Of a stretch of 48,164 bases of DNA, positions 39,970-48,164 are shown piece by piece. This DNA is from Pelomonas sp052436255 (GTDB lineage Bacteria; Pseudomonadota; Gammaproteobacteria; Burkholderiales; Burkholderiaceae_C). The notes beneath the pieces are model-generated. The model ran no database searches. It saw only the letters and a program-made list of their open reading frames with translations, and was not told the DNA's origin. The translations under genes and the position numbers were made by a program. How positions within the stretch are numbered: the stretch's first letter is position 1; each line of letters opens with the position of its first letter. The DNA lies in assembly GCA_052436255.1 (NCBI GenBank), contig JBQVNP010000024.1, positions 1-48,164 on the forward strand. The letters run 5' to 3'.

Positions 39970-41144
39970 GCCAGGACCTTTCCAAGGCGCGCCACTGCTT
40001 CCTGCAGGTCTTCCATCGACGAGGCGAAGGACAGGCGCATCCAGCGCTGCGGGTCGGCCAGGCCGAAATCGCGGCCTGGTGTCAGCGCCACCTGGGCGCT
40101 TTGCAGCAGCTCGTGGGCGAAGGTCCAGCTGTTGGCATGGTGGCGGCTGATGTCCATCCAGGCATAGAAGGCACCGTCCGGCGGCACGGGCACGGTCAGG
40201 CCCAGGTCGTTGAGGGCGGCCACGATGTAGTCGCGGCGCTCGCGCAGGACCGCGCGGCGGCGTTCGAACTCGGCGATGGACGCGGGTTCGAAGGCGGCCA
40301 GCGCTGCCATCTGCGCCAGCGTGGACGGGCAGATGTAGAGGTTCTGCGCCAGGCGCTCGATGGCCGGCACGAGGGTAGGGGGCAGGACCAGCCAGCCCAG
40401 TCGCCAGCCGGTCATGCCGAAGTACTTGGAGAAGCTGTTGACCGAGACGATGTCGTCGCCGAGCGCAAGCGCCGTGTGGCTGAAATGTGCTTCGTAGCTC
40501 AGCGGCAGATAGATCTCGTCGACGACGGTGACGCCACCGCGTTCCCGCACGACGCCAGCGATGTCGGCCAGCACCTCCGGCGCGATGGATGTGCCGGTGG
40601 GGTTGCTCGGCGAGGCCAGCAGCACGCCGCGTGTCGCCGGTGTCCAGGCCTCGCGCACCTGGTTCGCACCGAGCTGGAAGCGCTCGGCAGCACCGGTGGG
40701 CAGCAGGCGTGGTGTCGCGTCCGCCGCCGTCACGAAGTGGCGGTTGCAGGGGTAGCAGGGATCGGGCATCAGCACCTCGTCGCCGCGCTCGAAGAGGGCG
40801 AGGCAGGCAAGCTGCAGGCCGGCCGAGGCGCCGGCCGTGATGGCGATGCGATCAACTGCGATGGCCAGGCCGAAGCGCTGGGCGTACCAACGCGAGATCG
40901 CCTCGCGCAGGGCGGGCAGGCCTAGGGCGTCGGTGTAGGGCGTTGGGCCTTGCGCGACGCGTGCCACCGCCTCTCGCACCGCGGGGGCGGCGCCGAAGTC
41001 GGGTTCACCGACGTTCAGCCGGATCATGCGACGACCACCCTGGGCCGGATCGCAGAGCGGCCCGGCCGCCATCTGGCCGGCGGCCTTGGCCAGCTCCATC
41101 ACATAGAAAGGCTCGATGCGGTCGAGCCGGGAGGCGAGTTTCAC
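39966..41144 (-). CDS. PLP-dependent aminotransferase (class I/II)
   Basis: 392-residue fold-type I enzyme. The GTG at 41144 (VKLASRLDRIEPFYVMELAK) is the usual start of this subfamily. Visible motifs: NVGEPDFGAAPAVREAV, YTDALGLPALREAI, GASAGLQLACLAL, MPDPCYPCNRHFV, SPSNPTGT, VVDEIYL and the PLP-lysine motif SVNSFSKYFGMTGWRLGW. It looks like an aspartate/aromatic aminotransferase-type protein; substrate is not determined. It lies 11 nt after nusB and overlaps ybgC. Confidence 0.87.
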   Translation of the reverse strand: MKLASRLDRIEPFYVMELAKAAGQMAAGPLCDPAQGGRRMIRLNVGEPDFGAAPAVREAVARVAQGPTPYTDALGLPALREAISRWYAQRFGLAIAVDRIAITAGASAGLQLACLALFERGDEVLMPDPCYPCNRHFVTAADATPRLLPTGAAERFQLGANQVREAWTPATRGVLLASPSNPTGTSIAPEVLADIAGVVRERGGVTVVDEIYLPLSYEAHFSHTALALGDDIVSVNSFSKYFGMTGWRLGWLVLPPTLVPAIERLAQNLYICPSTLAQMAALAAFEPASIAEFERRRAVLRERRDYIVAALNDLGLTVPVPPDGAFYAWMDISRHHANSWTFAHELLQSAQVALTPGRDFGLADPQRWMRLSFASSMEDLQEAVARLGKVLA

Positions 41145-41154
41145 GGCTCGGAGA

Positions 41155-41661
41155 TCAGCGCTTAGCAGCGACCTCGTTGGGGCGCAGATCGCCCGCAGCG
41201 CGGTCCAGCACGCCGTTGACGTATTTGTGCCCGTCGGTGCCGCCAAAGGACTTGGCCAGCTCGACGGCTTCGTTGATGGCGACGCGGTAAGGGATGTCGA
41301 CGCAGTGCTTGAGCTCGTAGGCGCCGATCATCAGGATGGCGTGCTCGATGGGCGAGAGTTCGGTCGTCTTGCGGTCGACGTGGCGCGACAGGATGGCATC
41401 GAGGTCGGAAGCTTCGTTGACACAGCCTGACAGCAACGCGTCGTAGTGCTTGACGTCGAGCTTGGCGTAGCCGTCCTGCTCCCGGCCCAGCGCCGTGATG
41501 GCGCCAAGGTCCTCGCCGGTCAGCAGCCACTGGTAGAGGCCCTGCACGGCGGCCTCACGTGAACGGCGGCGGGCAGACTTGACGGGCGCGCGCCTGGCGC
41601 CGGCGGCATTTCCAGTCTTTGCAGCCGTCTTGGTGGCGGTCTTGGCGGGGGTGGCGTTCAC
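41155..41661 (-). CDS. nusB: Transcription antitermination factor NusB
   Basis: 168-residue RNA-binding all-helical protein. After a Lys/Ala/Thr-rich N-terminal extension come RRRSREAAVQGLYQWLL, LDAILSRHVDRKTTELSPIE, HAILMIGAYELKHCVDIPYR and VAINEAVELAKSFGGTDGHK, the last two being the most conserved parts of NusB. It overlaps ribH by 4 nt, a common pairing. Confidence 0.93.
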   Translation of the reverse strand: MNATPAKTATKTAAKTGNAAGARRAPVKSARRRSREAAVQGLYQWLLTGEDLGAITALGREQDGYAKLDVKHYDALLSGCVNEASDLDAILSRHVDRKTTELSPIEHAILMIGAYELKHCVDIPYRVAINEAVELAKSFGGTDGHKYVNGVLDRAAGDLRPNEVAAKR

Positions 41662-42131
41662 TCGATCTCTTTCAACAGATTGGCCATTTCAACGGCGACA
41701 CGCGCGGCGTCGCGGCCCTTGGGCTCGACGCGGGCCCAGGCCTGCGCCTCGTTCTCGACGGTCAGGATGGCGTTGGCGATGGGAATGCCATGGTCCAGCC
41801 CGACGCGGGTCACGGCCGAGCCGCTTTCGTTGGCGACCAGCTCGAAGTGATAGGTCTCGCCGCGGATGATGCAGCCCAGCGCGATGAGGGCGTCGTAGTC
41901 ATCGCTTTCGCCCAGCACCTGCAGGGCCAGCGGCACTTCGAGCGCACCGGGCACGGTGACGTGTCGGATGGCCTCGGCCGGCACGCCCAGCACCGACAGC
42001 TCGGCCACGCAGGCGCTGGCCAGGGCCGACGTGATGGAGTCGTTGAAGCGCGCCTGCACGATGGCGATGCTGAGCTCGCTGCCGTCGAGTACGCCCTCGG
42101 CGCTGGGCAGGCCTTGTTCGGAATCTTGCAT
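41658..42131 (-). CDS. ribH: 6,7-dimethyl-8-ribityllumazine synthase
   Basis: 157-residue lumazine synthase. Conserved segments: IAIVQARFNDSI, VTVPGALEVPLALQVL, IALGCIIRGETYHFELVANE (with catalytic His) and VGLDHGIPIANAILTVEN. The ATG at 42131 is used; the longer open frame reaches into ribBA antisense. It sits 17 nt after ribBA. Confidence 0.94.
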   Translation of the reverse strand: MQDSEQGLPSAEGVLDGSELSIAIVQARFNDSITSALASACVAELSVLGVPAEAIRHVTVPGALEVPLALQVLGESDDYDALIALGCIIRGETYHFELVANESGSAVTRVGLDHGIPIANAILTVENEAQAWARVEPKGRDAARVAVEMANLLKEIE

Positions 42132-42148
42132 TGCGTGCCTCTTTGGAT

Positions 42149-43246
42149 TCAACAAACGGGAGGGGCGACGAAGCCCGTCACCTCGAGACCATAGCCGGTC
42201 ATGCTGGGCATGCGGCGCGGGCTGCCGAGCAGCTTCATGCGATGTACGCCCAGGGCTTTGAGAATCTGGGCGCCGACGCCGTAGGTGCGCAGGTCCATCG
42301 CGCCCTTGGGCGCCGGTGCGGGTTCGCAGGACTGCACGCGTGCGAGCACGCTGGCGGCGTCCTCGCCGCAGTTCAGCAGCACGGCCACGCCGGAGGGGCT
42401 GGCCTGAATGGCTGCGAGCGCGGCGGGCAGGGCCCAGGAATGACCGCAGGGGCCGGCTTCCAGCAGGTCCATGACCGACAGCGGCTCGTGGACGCGAACC
42501 AGCACTTCGTCGTCCGGCGTCCACTGGCCATGGCTGAGGGCCAGATGCGCGGCGCCGGTGCGGTCGGTGAAAACCTGGCAGTCGAACTCGCCCTGGGCCG
42601 TGTTCAAGCGGCGTTCGGTGATGCGGGTGATCAGGCTTTCGTGGCGGCTGCGGTACTCGATGAGGTCGGCGATGGTGCCGATCTTGAGGCCATGTTCGGC
42701 GGCAAATACTTCCAGGTCCGGCAGCCGCGCCATGCTGCCGTCGTCCTTCATGATTTCGCAGATGACCGAGGTGCTGGACAGGCCGGCCATGCGAGACAGG
42801 TCGCAGCCGGCTTCGGTATGGCCGGCGCGCATCAGCACGCCGCCGTCCTGGGCCTGCAGCGGGAAGATGTGGCCGGGCTGTACCAGGTCGCTGGCCTTGG
42901 CATCGGCGGCCACGGCGGCCTGCACCGTGCGGGCGCGGTCGGCCGCTGAGATGCCGGTGGTGACGCCGGTGGCGGCCTCGATGGAGACCGTGAAGGCGGT
43001 GCCGTGCTGGGTGCCGTTGCGGCGTGTCATCGGCGGCAGCTGCAGGCGCTCGCAGTGCTCGCGCGTGAGGGTCAGGCAGATCAGGCCGCGGCCGTGCTTG
43101 GCCATGAAGTTGATGGCCTCCGGGGTCACGAGGTCGGCGGCAAGGACGAGATCGCCCTCGTTCTCACGATCTTCCTCGTCGATCAGGATGACCATGCGAC
43201 CTGCGGCCAGCTCGGCCACCAGCTCGGGAATGGGGGAGATGGGCAT
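42149..43246 (-). CDS. ribBA: 3,4-dihydroxy-2-butanone-4-phosphate synthase with degenerate GTP cyclohydrolase II domain
   Basis: 365-residue protein. The N-terminal RibB domain is complete: DEEDRENEGDLVLAAD, FMAKHGRGLICLTLT, TGISAADRARTVQAA, GHIFPL, HTEAGCDLSRMAG. The C-terminal GCH-II-like domain keeps the fold but the zinc-binding Cys triad is gone: where active enzymes have a Cys after RVHSE and a CDCG motif, this one reads VRVHEPLSVMDLLEAGPCGH. It therefore probably supplies only the RibB step. It follows ribD by 24 nt. Confidence 0.9.
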   Translation of the reverse strand: MPISPIPELVAELAAGRMVILIDEEDRENEGDLVLAADLVTPEAINFMAKHGRGLICLTLTREHCERLQLPPMTRRNGTQHGTAFTVSIEAATGVTTGISAADRARTVQAAVAADAKASDLVQPGHIFPLQAQDGGVLMRAGHTEAGCDLSRMAGLSSTSVICEIMKDDGSMARLPDLEVFAAEHGLKIGTIADLIEYRSRHESLITRITERRLNTAQGEFDCQVFTDRTGAAHLALSHGQWTPDDEVLVRVHEPLSVMDLLEAGPCGHSWALPAALAAIQASPSGVAVLLNCGEDAASVLARVQSCEPAPAPKGAMDLRTYGVGAQILKALGVHRMKLLGSPRRMPSMTGYGLEVTGFVAPPVC

Positions 43247-43270
43247 AGCCGGCGATTGTAGGTGGCGACC

Positions 43271-44302
43271 CTAGGTTGGCCGCAGGCGAAGACGCAGATC
43301 CTGACCAATGGCTTGGGCTTCGATCAAGCGCCAGCGGCGCGCATCCTCGAGCCGCGCCAGCGCTGCGAGCGCCGCGAGCGGGCGACCTTCGCCGATCAGC
43401 ATGGGCGCCTGGTAGATCAGCAGCTCGTCGACGAGGCCGGCTTCGAGAAAGGCGCCAGACAACGTCGGCCCGGCTTCGACATGCAGTTCGTTGATGCCCT
43501 GGGCGCCGAGTTCGGCGAGCAGCGCGGCCAGATCGGCGCGGCCGGGGCCGATGACACGGGCTTCACCGGGCGCTTGCAGGATGCGCGCCTGGGCTGGCAT
43601 CCGGCCCTGTGGATCCAGCACGATGCGCAAAGGCTGTCGGGCAGTCACCGCCAGCCGCACATCCAGGCGCGGGTCGTCGGCCAGCACGGTGCCTATGCCC
43701 GTCAGGATGGCGCCGGCGCGCTTGCGCCAGGCATGGCCATCGGCGCGCGCGGCCTCGCCGGTGATCCACTGGCTGCGTCCGTCGGGCATGGCAGTGCGGC
43801 CATCGAGTGAGATTGCCGACTTCAGTCTCACGAAGGGCCGGCCGCGTTGCATGCGTGAGAAGAAGCCGATGTTGAGTTCGCGTGCTGCTTCAGCGGTCGC
43901 TGGATCGGCGAGTTCGACCTGGATGCCAGCGGCTGCCAGGCGAGCCAGGCCTTGGCCGGCGACCTGCGGGTTGGGGTCTTTGACGGCCGATATCACGCGG
44001 CCGATGCCGGCATTGATCAGGGCGTCGCAGCAGGGCGGCGTGCGGCCGTGATGAGAGCAGGGTTCGAGCGTGACGATCGCCGTTGCGCGGCGGACGTCGT
44101 GACCGCGAGCCGCGGCATCCCGCAGGGCCATGACTTCCGCATGCGCCAGGCCAGCCGCCTGGGTATGGCCGGCACCGAGTTCATTGCCGTTCGCGTCAAC
44201 GATGACGCAGCCGACGCGAGGGTTGGGATCGCTGAGCCCGATGGCCTGTTCGGCCAATGATAGCGCGCGGCGCAACGCCGCCGCGATTGCAGGCGAATTC
44301 AT
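43271..44302 (-). CDS. ribD: Bifunctional riboflavin deaminase/reductase RibD
   Basis: 343-residue enzyme. The deaminase domain has the zinc motif HAEVMAL and EPCSHHGRTPPC; the C-terminal reductase domain has LKSAISLDGRTAM, DDPRLDVRL and an ELHVEAGPTLSGAFL segment. It catalyses the second and third steps of riboflavin synthesis. It is the first rib gene and begins 20 nt after a minor-pilin gene. ribE, usually between ribD and ribBA, is missing here. Confidence 0.93.
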   Translation of the reverse strand: MNSPAIAAALRRALSLAEQAIGLSDPNPRVGCVIVDANGNELGAGHTQAAGLAHAEVMALRDAAARGHDVRRATAIVTLEPCSHHGRTPPCCDALINAGIGRVISAVKDPNPQVAGQGLARLAAAGIQVELADPATAEAARELNIGFFSRMQRGRPFVRLKSAISLDGRTAMPDGRSQWITGEAARADGHAWRKRAGAILTGIGTVLADDPRLDVRLAVTARQPLRIVLDPQGRMPAQARILQAPGEARVIGPGRADLAALLAELGAQGINELHVEAGPTLSGAFLEAGLVDELLIYQAPMLIGEGRPLAALAALARLEDARRWRLIEAQAIGQDLRLRLRPT

Positions 44303-44322
44303 GCCGGCAGTCTAGCGAGTGG

Positions 44323-45639
44323 TCAGGGCTGCAGCTGAACGGTCGAGTAGTCGGCGAACACGCCGGTATACAAATTGACTGCGGGGGCGGTGGGGCAGCT
44401 CACATCGCCTTTGACGACCAGGAAGTTCTGGCGGGGCAACGAGCCCGTGACGTTGGCGTAAGTCGCGGGATGCTCGTAGTTGTCCCACACCAACCGGTCA
44501 TCGACAAAGGGGTTGCCATTGCCGTTGTAGTCGGCGCTGTACCGGCAAACGCGATAGTCGCTGGCCGTCGTTCCGATGTTCAAGCCGGTGATTTGCAGGC
44601 TGCCCGACCATGTAGGCACAGGGGCGGCAGCCGGAAAAACAACGCAGCTGTAATTGACGAAGGGCTGCGTGACGGGGGACGTGCTGGGGGCGTCGTCAAA
44701 GCATTGGTAGGACGACGATGCAGGCGCCGGCACGGTGACCGGGTCCATGATCACGTTGCCGTTTGCATCCTTGACAACAGCACCGTGGGCGTCCACCCGG
44801 GGGACGGTGTAGACGCCGCCCGTGAGAATCATGTCCAGGGGCAGAGCGGTCGCTTCAGGGGCACTGGCATTGGCCGGGTTGCTGGTGGAAAAGTTGATGG
44901 TGCCGCTCACCAGAAAACCCAGGGCGCTGGTGCAGCCGGCGGCGGCGACGTTGCTCAACGTCAAAGCTGTCGCCGGTGCGATGGAACAAAGCTGCGTGAC
45001 AAAGCCCGTGACGTTGCTGAACACCCAGACATTGTTGGCAAGTGCGCTGGGTCGGAATGCACTGGTCTTGTTGCCCAGATCAGCCGCGCCCGCCGGAATA
45101 GCCGGGTGCCTGTCCTGCGGCTGACGAATGCCGCCGGGCGGCGGGGCGATGCTGAGCGCGCCGGAAAATGCAGGTTCGACCCGCGCCACGAGCGTGGAGA
45201 GGTCGAGGGATTGCGATCCGTCTGTCGATTTCGCAGCTCGGTCTTTCCAGGTGACCGTGACCTGAACCGACCTTGCGGCAATCTCGCCGCCGGCGGTCAA
45301 CTCGCTGACGCTGCGGGTAATCGCGAACGTGGTGTTGGAGTCAGCCAGCGTTCTTCCCCAGGCGTTCGAGACGACGTCGTTTTCGTAGTCAAACTCTGCG
45401 GGGTTGGCCGGGTTCGGTTTCTCCAGCGTATAAAAAGAGCGCATCTGCGCCAGGTCGGCCTGGGCGAGCCGTACGGCTTCGCTGCGCTGCTTTGCGACGT
45501 CCGCACTGCGGCGCAGGTTACCCATCAGCGTGACCAGAGCGACCATGCCGAAAGACATGACCATCAGCGCGACGAGCGCCTCGATCAATGTCACGCCACG
45601 CTGGCGGGAGCGACGAATCAGAAAGACGGCGGGCATCAT
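44323..45639 (-). CDS. PilV-like minor pilin with long C-terminal extension
   Basis: 438-residue prepilin. Leader ends in RQRG before VTLIEALVALMVMSFGMVAL (Glu5 present). PilV proteins are usually 150-200 residues, so about 250 extra residues of Ser/Thr/Asn-rich beta-type sequence with scattered Cys (SIAPATAL, CFDDAPSTSP, CVVFPA, CRYSADYNGNG) form an unusual head. Start ATG 45639 follows the upstream stop closely. ribD follows 20 nt behind. It might act as a tip adhesin; function is inferred. Confidence 0.8.
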   Translation of the reverse strand: MMPAVFLIRRSRQRGVTLIEALVALMVMSFGMVALVTLMGNLRRSADVAKQRSEAVRLAQADLAQMRSFYTLEKPNPANPAEFDYENDVVSNAWGRTLADSNTTFAITRSVSELTAGGEIAARSVQVTVTWKDRAAKSTDGSQSLDLSTLVARVEPAFSGALSIAPPPGGIRQPQDRHPAIPAGAADLGNKTSAFRPSALANNVWVFSNVTGFVTQLCSIAPATALTLSNVAAAGCTSALGFLVSGTINFSTSNPANASAPEATALPLDMILTGGVYTVPRVDAHGAVVKDANGNVIMDPVTVPAPASSSYQCFDDAPSTSPVTQPFVNYSCVVFPAAAPVPTWSGSLQITGLNIGTTASDYRVCRYSADYNGNGNPFVDDRLVWDNYEHPATYANVTGSLPRQNFLVVKGDVSCPTAPAVNLYTGVFADYSTVQLQP

Positions 45640-45655
45640 GGCTGCGGTCCGGTCG

Positions 45656-46954
45656 TCATTGGACGTTGTCGTCGGTCCAGCCGCCGGGCACGCGGACAAA
45701 GCTGCCGACGCGGTTACGCAACTGGTCGGCGATAGCCGGCTGATAGACGATGTCCATGACCCCAGCGGTGGTGACATTGCCTTCGGCCAACAGCATGCCG
45801 ACGATCATCGAACCGCCGCTCGCGTTGCTCCAATGGACATGCCTGCCGGCCACGAGCATTCCATTCAACCGAAAGGCTCCACTCAGCGTGATGTCACGCC
45901 CGGCGATGATGACCACCGGATCCGAGACGCTGCCCAGGGTTTGGCTGCTCTGAATGGTCATGTCGCCATTGACCCAGATGATCCGCTTGCCTGCGGCATA
46001 GGCCGCTGCGAGCGTCGCCGCGCAATCCCCACTGCAGGTCACTTGCCGCAACGACGGATGCTGCAAGTAGCGCGCCCTGGTGGCGCCCATGAACATCTTG
46101 AAGACGTCCGGAGAGTCTCGAAGGGTGTCGTCCCCCGCAATGCGAGCCTGGCTTGGTGACGTTCCAGGCACGCTGCTGAGCCGGCTCTCGTTGAATCCCG
46201 TGACAGTGCCTCCGATGGCATAAAGCGAGCCCGCCGAACGCGGGTCGGTGTTGTGCAAGCCGAGTCCCGTACCGGTCACCGTGACGTCGCCCTTCACGAC
46301 CAGCGGCGCCGCTGGCGGCGAACGCACGGCACTGACGAGCGCTACTAGCGCCTCATGCACGATCGCGCCCTGCGCTGCCCTGCTATTCAGTTCTCCGCCC
46401 GCGCAGGTCGAGACGACGCTTTGCGTACACCCGAGGCTTTTCAGCAGCACGGTGCCGGCACCGGACGGCAAAGCAGCATCATTGAGCGGCTGGATGCGGA
46501 TGCCGAAGCTGGGCGTGACCGCTGTTCCGGCTGCTGGTGCGGGAGCGGCCCAGGCACCGAGCGCCGGACAGCGACAAGTCCAGCCATTCCCGTTTCGTGT
46601 GCAATCCACCAGCGTCGAAGCGACAAAGGCGCCGCTCTGCCTGATGGCGCGATCCGCTACCGACAAGCTCAGGTAGCGGTCAATGAACCGCGTGCCACCC
46701 GTGGGAACTGGCTCGCAACTGCCATTGATGGCCTCACCGTTCAATTGTGCAATGCCCCACTCCAGGCCGGCCTCCGCAGCCTCCTGGGCAACGCTGGCCC
46801 GGAAATAGCTGCTCGAAATGCGCTGCTCGAACATCATGGTGCGATTGGCGTAGGCGGCCAGCATTGCCATCACCAGAAACAGAACCATGACAACGACGAG
46901 CGTTGCTGCGCCGTGCTGAGGCGCGAGGATTCGTGGCCGGGAAATCGCGCTCAT
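45656..46954 (-). CDS. pilX: PilX-like minor pilin with long C-terminal domain
   Basis: 432-residue protein with a PilX N-terminal domain: a basic start, QHGAATLVVVMVLFLVMAMLA (no Glu5, as in PilX), then SSSYFRASVAQEAAEAGLEWG. The remaining 330 residues are larger than in classical PilX. They contain a Cys-bearing region (TCRCPALGA, GCTQSVVSTC) and a repeating beta-type stretch (VVKGDVTVTGTGLGLHN, VVIIAGRDITLSGAFRLNGM, VAGRHVHWSN). It overlaps the pilW stop by 4 nt. Confidence 0.82.
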   Translation of the reverse strand: MSAISRPRILAPQHGAATLVVVMVLFLVMAMLAAYANRTMMFEQRISSSYFRASVAQEAAEAGLEWGIAQLNGEAINGSCEPVPTGGTRFIDRYLSLSVADRAIRQSGAFVASTLVDCTRNGNGWTCRCPALGAWAAPAPAAGTAVTPSFGIRIQPLNDAALPSGAGTVLLKSLGCTQSVVSTCAGGELNSRAAQGAIVHEALVALVSAVRSPPAAPLVVKGDVTVTGTGLGLHNTDPRSAGSLYAIGGTVTGFNESRLSSVPGTSPSQARIAGDDTLRDSPDVFKMFMGATRARYLQHPSLRQVTCSGDCAATLAAAYAAGKRIIWVNGDMTIQSSQTLGSVSDPVVIIAGRDITLSGAFRLNGMLVAGRHVHWSNASGGSMIVGMLLAEGNVTTAGVMDIVYQPAIADQLRNRVGSFVRVPGGWTDDNVQ

Positions 46955-47691
46955 GGCGGACAGGCCCCGGTCAGTGCGTCGGCTCGAATCCGCTCGACGC
47001 CGCTCAACGTTCTGATGATATTGGGGTCGTGGTTGGCCTGACCCCTGATCGTGAACGATACGCGCCGCACAATCTGCTGCGGCGGCGGCGGACAGGCCGC
47101 GCCGGCACATGGATTGTCACAGAACCCATTCAAATCCGACGCTTGCGACGTGATGTCGATATCGAAACCAATGATCTTGACGGATTCAGGATCGGTGATG
47201 GGTTGCCAGTTATCCACTCCATTCGCGACTCCAAGCTTCAAATATAGAACATTATTTCCCTTGTTCCATTTGATGCCGAATTGTTCATTGTCGAATGGCG
47301 TGTCTTTGAAATTCTTGGCGACGCGAGAATAGCTGTAGCTTAGTTCGCGGCTGTATGTGGTGTCGCTTCTGACAGCGCTGGCATACGGGCTGGCGCTCGC
47401 CGCCCGCGCCGGCACTTCAAAAGGCGTACCCACGCCAGAGGCCGGCTGCCAAACGGCATATTGCGCGAACCCACGGTAACCCGCCCGCCGGATATCCTGC
47501 TGCAGGATGTCAGCGGCCGTGCGCAAGTCCTGCTGGACCTGGACTTCGAGCATCAGCCGGCGGTGCTCATTGATCTGATTGACAGCCACCATGGAGGCAC
47601 CCGCAGCAACGATCAGGCCGATTGTGATGCCCACCATCAGCTCGACGAGGCTGAGGCCGCGCTGATTTCGGCGGTGAATCGAGTTCAGCAT
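46951..47691 (-). CDS. pilW: Minor pilin PilW
   Basis: 246-residue prepilin with leader MLNSIHRRNQRG cleaved before LSLVELMVGITIGLIVAAGA (Glu5). QDLRTAADILQQDIRRAGYR is typical of PilW. A Cys cluster (FCDNPCAGAACPPPPQ) lies near the C-terminus. The ATG at 47691 is used; it overlaps the GspH-like stop by 7 nt. The DNA around 47200-47350 is noticeably more AT-rich than the rest of the window, which is common for pilin genes. Confidence 0.85.
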   Translation of the reverse strand: MLNSIHRRNQRGLSLVELMVGITIGLIVAAGASMVAVNQINEHRRLMLEVQVQQDLRTAADILQQDIRRAGYRGFAQYAVWQPASGVGTPFEVPARAASASPYASAVRSDTTYSRELSYSYSRVAKNFKDTPFDNEQFGIKWNKGNNVLYLKLGVANGVDNWQPITDPESVKIIGFDIDITSQASDLNGFCDNPCAGAACPPPPQQIVRRVSFTIRGQANHDPNIIRTLSGVERIRADALTGACPP

Positions 47692-48164
47692 GTCGGAAAT
47701 CCCCCGACCCGCCCAACTGGCGAACATGTCTTGGCGAGGCCAGCATCATTGATGCTGACTACCAGCTGTGCGCCAGTCCGCTTGCCAGTTACGGTGAGCG
47801 TGACATCCCTCTCTGATTGAACGCGATTCTTGCGAATAAAGGAAAAGGCTTGGTTCAAACCCGACCATGCTGACGCCGTGGCCTTGAATGTCACGCCTTT
47901 ATCGTTGGGCAACTGGTAAAGACGCAACAACCTGGCGCTGCCGTTTGTGGGGCAGATTTGCGCTGGCGGGTTGAAGCACTTGCATCGATCAACGAGTGCA
48001 TGGGTGACAAGTGCAGCACAACTCATCCGCTTGTTAGGGTCGTCTTCGACATGCACAGTCACACCGGCACCAATCACGTTAGCTTCCGATTTGGCAAAGG
48101 CGATCAAGTTACTCAATTCACCGGCCGCAGCAATCACACGGCGACGTTCCATAAAGTCGGATAG
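47685..48164 (-). CDS. GspH/FimT-like minor pilin, 5' end beyond window
   Basis: About 159 codons of a type II/IV pseudopilin of the GspH/FimT kind. The N-terminal leader and hydrophobic helix lie outside the window; the frame enters through LSDFMERRRVIAAAGELSNL. FAKSEANVIGAGVTVHVEDD is typical of GspH/FimT, as is the late VVSINDAGLAKTC. Several Cys (MSCAAL, CKCFNPPAQIC) suggest disulfides. It is the first visible gene of the minor-pilin run. Confidence 0.8.
   Translation of the reverse strand, partial: LSDFMERRRVIAAAGELSNLIAFAKSEANVIGAGVTVHVEDDPNKRMSCAALVTHALVDRCKCFNPPAQICPTNGSARLLRLYQLPNDKGVTFKATASAWSGLNQAFSFIRKNRVQSERDVTLTVTGKRTGAQLVVSINDAGLAKTCSPVGRVGGFPTC

Noticed and set aside
44303..44322. 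FMN riboswitch before ribD
   Set aside because: Only 20 nt separate ribD from the upstream pilin gene, too short for an FMN aptamer, and no conserved elements are visible.
47000..48164. Horizontally acquired island at the right edge, judged from its lower GC
   Set aside because: The lower GC is confined to minor pilin genes, which often have this bias, and no integrase, tRNA or repeat marks a boundary.

Overview
The window is GC-rich, densely packed bacterial chromosome. GTG starts and 1-4 nt ATGA/TGATG gene overlaps are common. Gene content (ybgC-tolQRA, ribD/ribBA/ribH-nusB, an MSHA-type pilus locus, SulP, ECF sigma factors, a selenoneine locus) fits a betaproteobacterium of the order Burkholderiales, probably close to the Rubrivivax/Roseateles/Leptothrix group. 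That placement rests on gene content and style, not on a search. There is no tRNA, rRNA, CRISPR array, insertion sequence or prophage, and no gene-free stretch longer than about 210 bases.

Layout. 1-1858 (+): DNA alkylation repair run (alkA 3' part, ogt) ending in an EamA-type transporter. 1965-3809 (+): secreted beta-helix protein. 3806-9476: selenium locus. senA followed by a PhnC/PhnE/PhnE-like ABC transporter runs leftward, and senB-senC(selD) runs rightward; the start codons of senA and senB overlap. 9488-12765 (-): MarR regulator, YbdK-type ligase, CPA2 antiporter and a small winged-helix-like protein. 12820-15133: DUF3014 protein, an orphan 3' fragment of selD, and an alpha/beta hydrolase. 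15230-16804 (-): degraded UspA-like remnant and a SulP transporter. 17018-33663 (-): an MSHA-type pilus locus in rearranged order, led by two GspE-type ATPases, one of which carries a doubled MshEN (c-di-GMP type) region. 33801-34454 (+): pyroglutamyl peptidase. 34455-37658: an ECF sigma/zinc anti-sigma pair divergent from a bufferin-type RiPP operon (DUF2282 precursor, DUF692 MNIO enzyme, DUF2063 partner, DoxX protein). 37642-44302 (-): tolA-tolR-tolQ-ybgC, aminotransferase, nusB, ribH, ribBA, ribD. 44323-48164 (-): type IV minor pilins (PilV-, PilX-, PilW- and GspH/FimT-like), the last cut by the window end.

How the genes work together. SenC makes selenophosphate, SenB turns it into a selenosugar, and SenA couples that to hercynine to give selenoneine. 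The ABC genes directly behind senA look like the selenium uptake arm, but their binding protein and the hercynine methyltransferase EgtD are not in the window. The bufferin operon should make a periplasmic Cys-modified metal-binding peptide under the adjacent sigma/anti-sigma pair. The MSHA locus encodes the platform, ATPases, major pilin, minor pilins, secretin and a large adhesin-like MshQ, with c-di-GMP as the probable input.

Most notable: the senA-ABC transporter linkage with overlapping divergent starts, the selD fragment 4 kb away, the bufferin operon with a promoter-like site, and the four-repeat MshEN ATPase.
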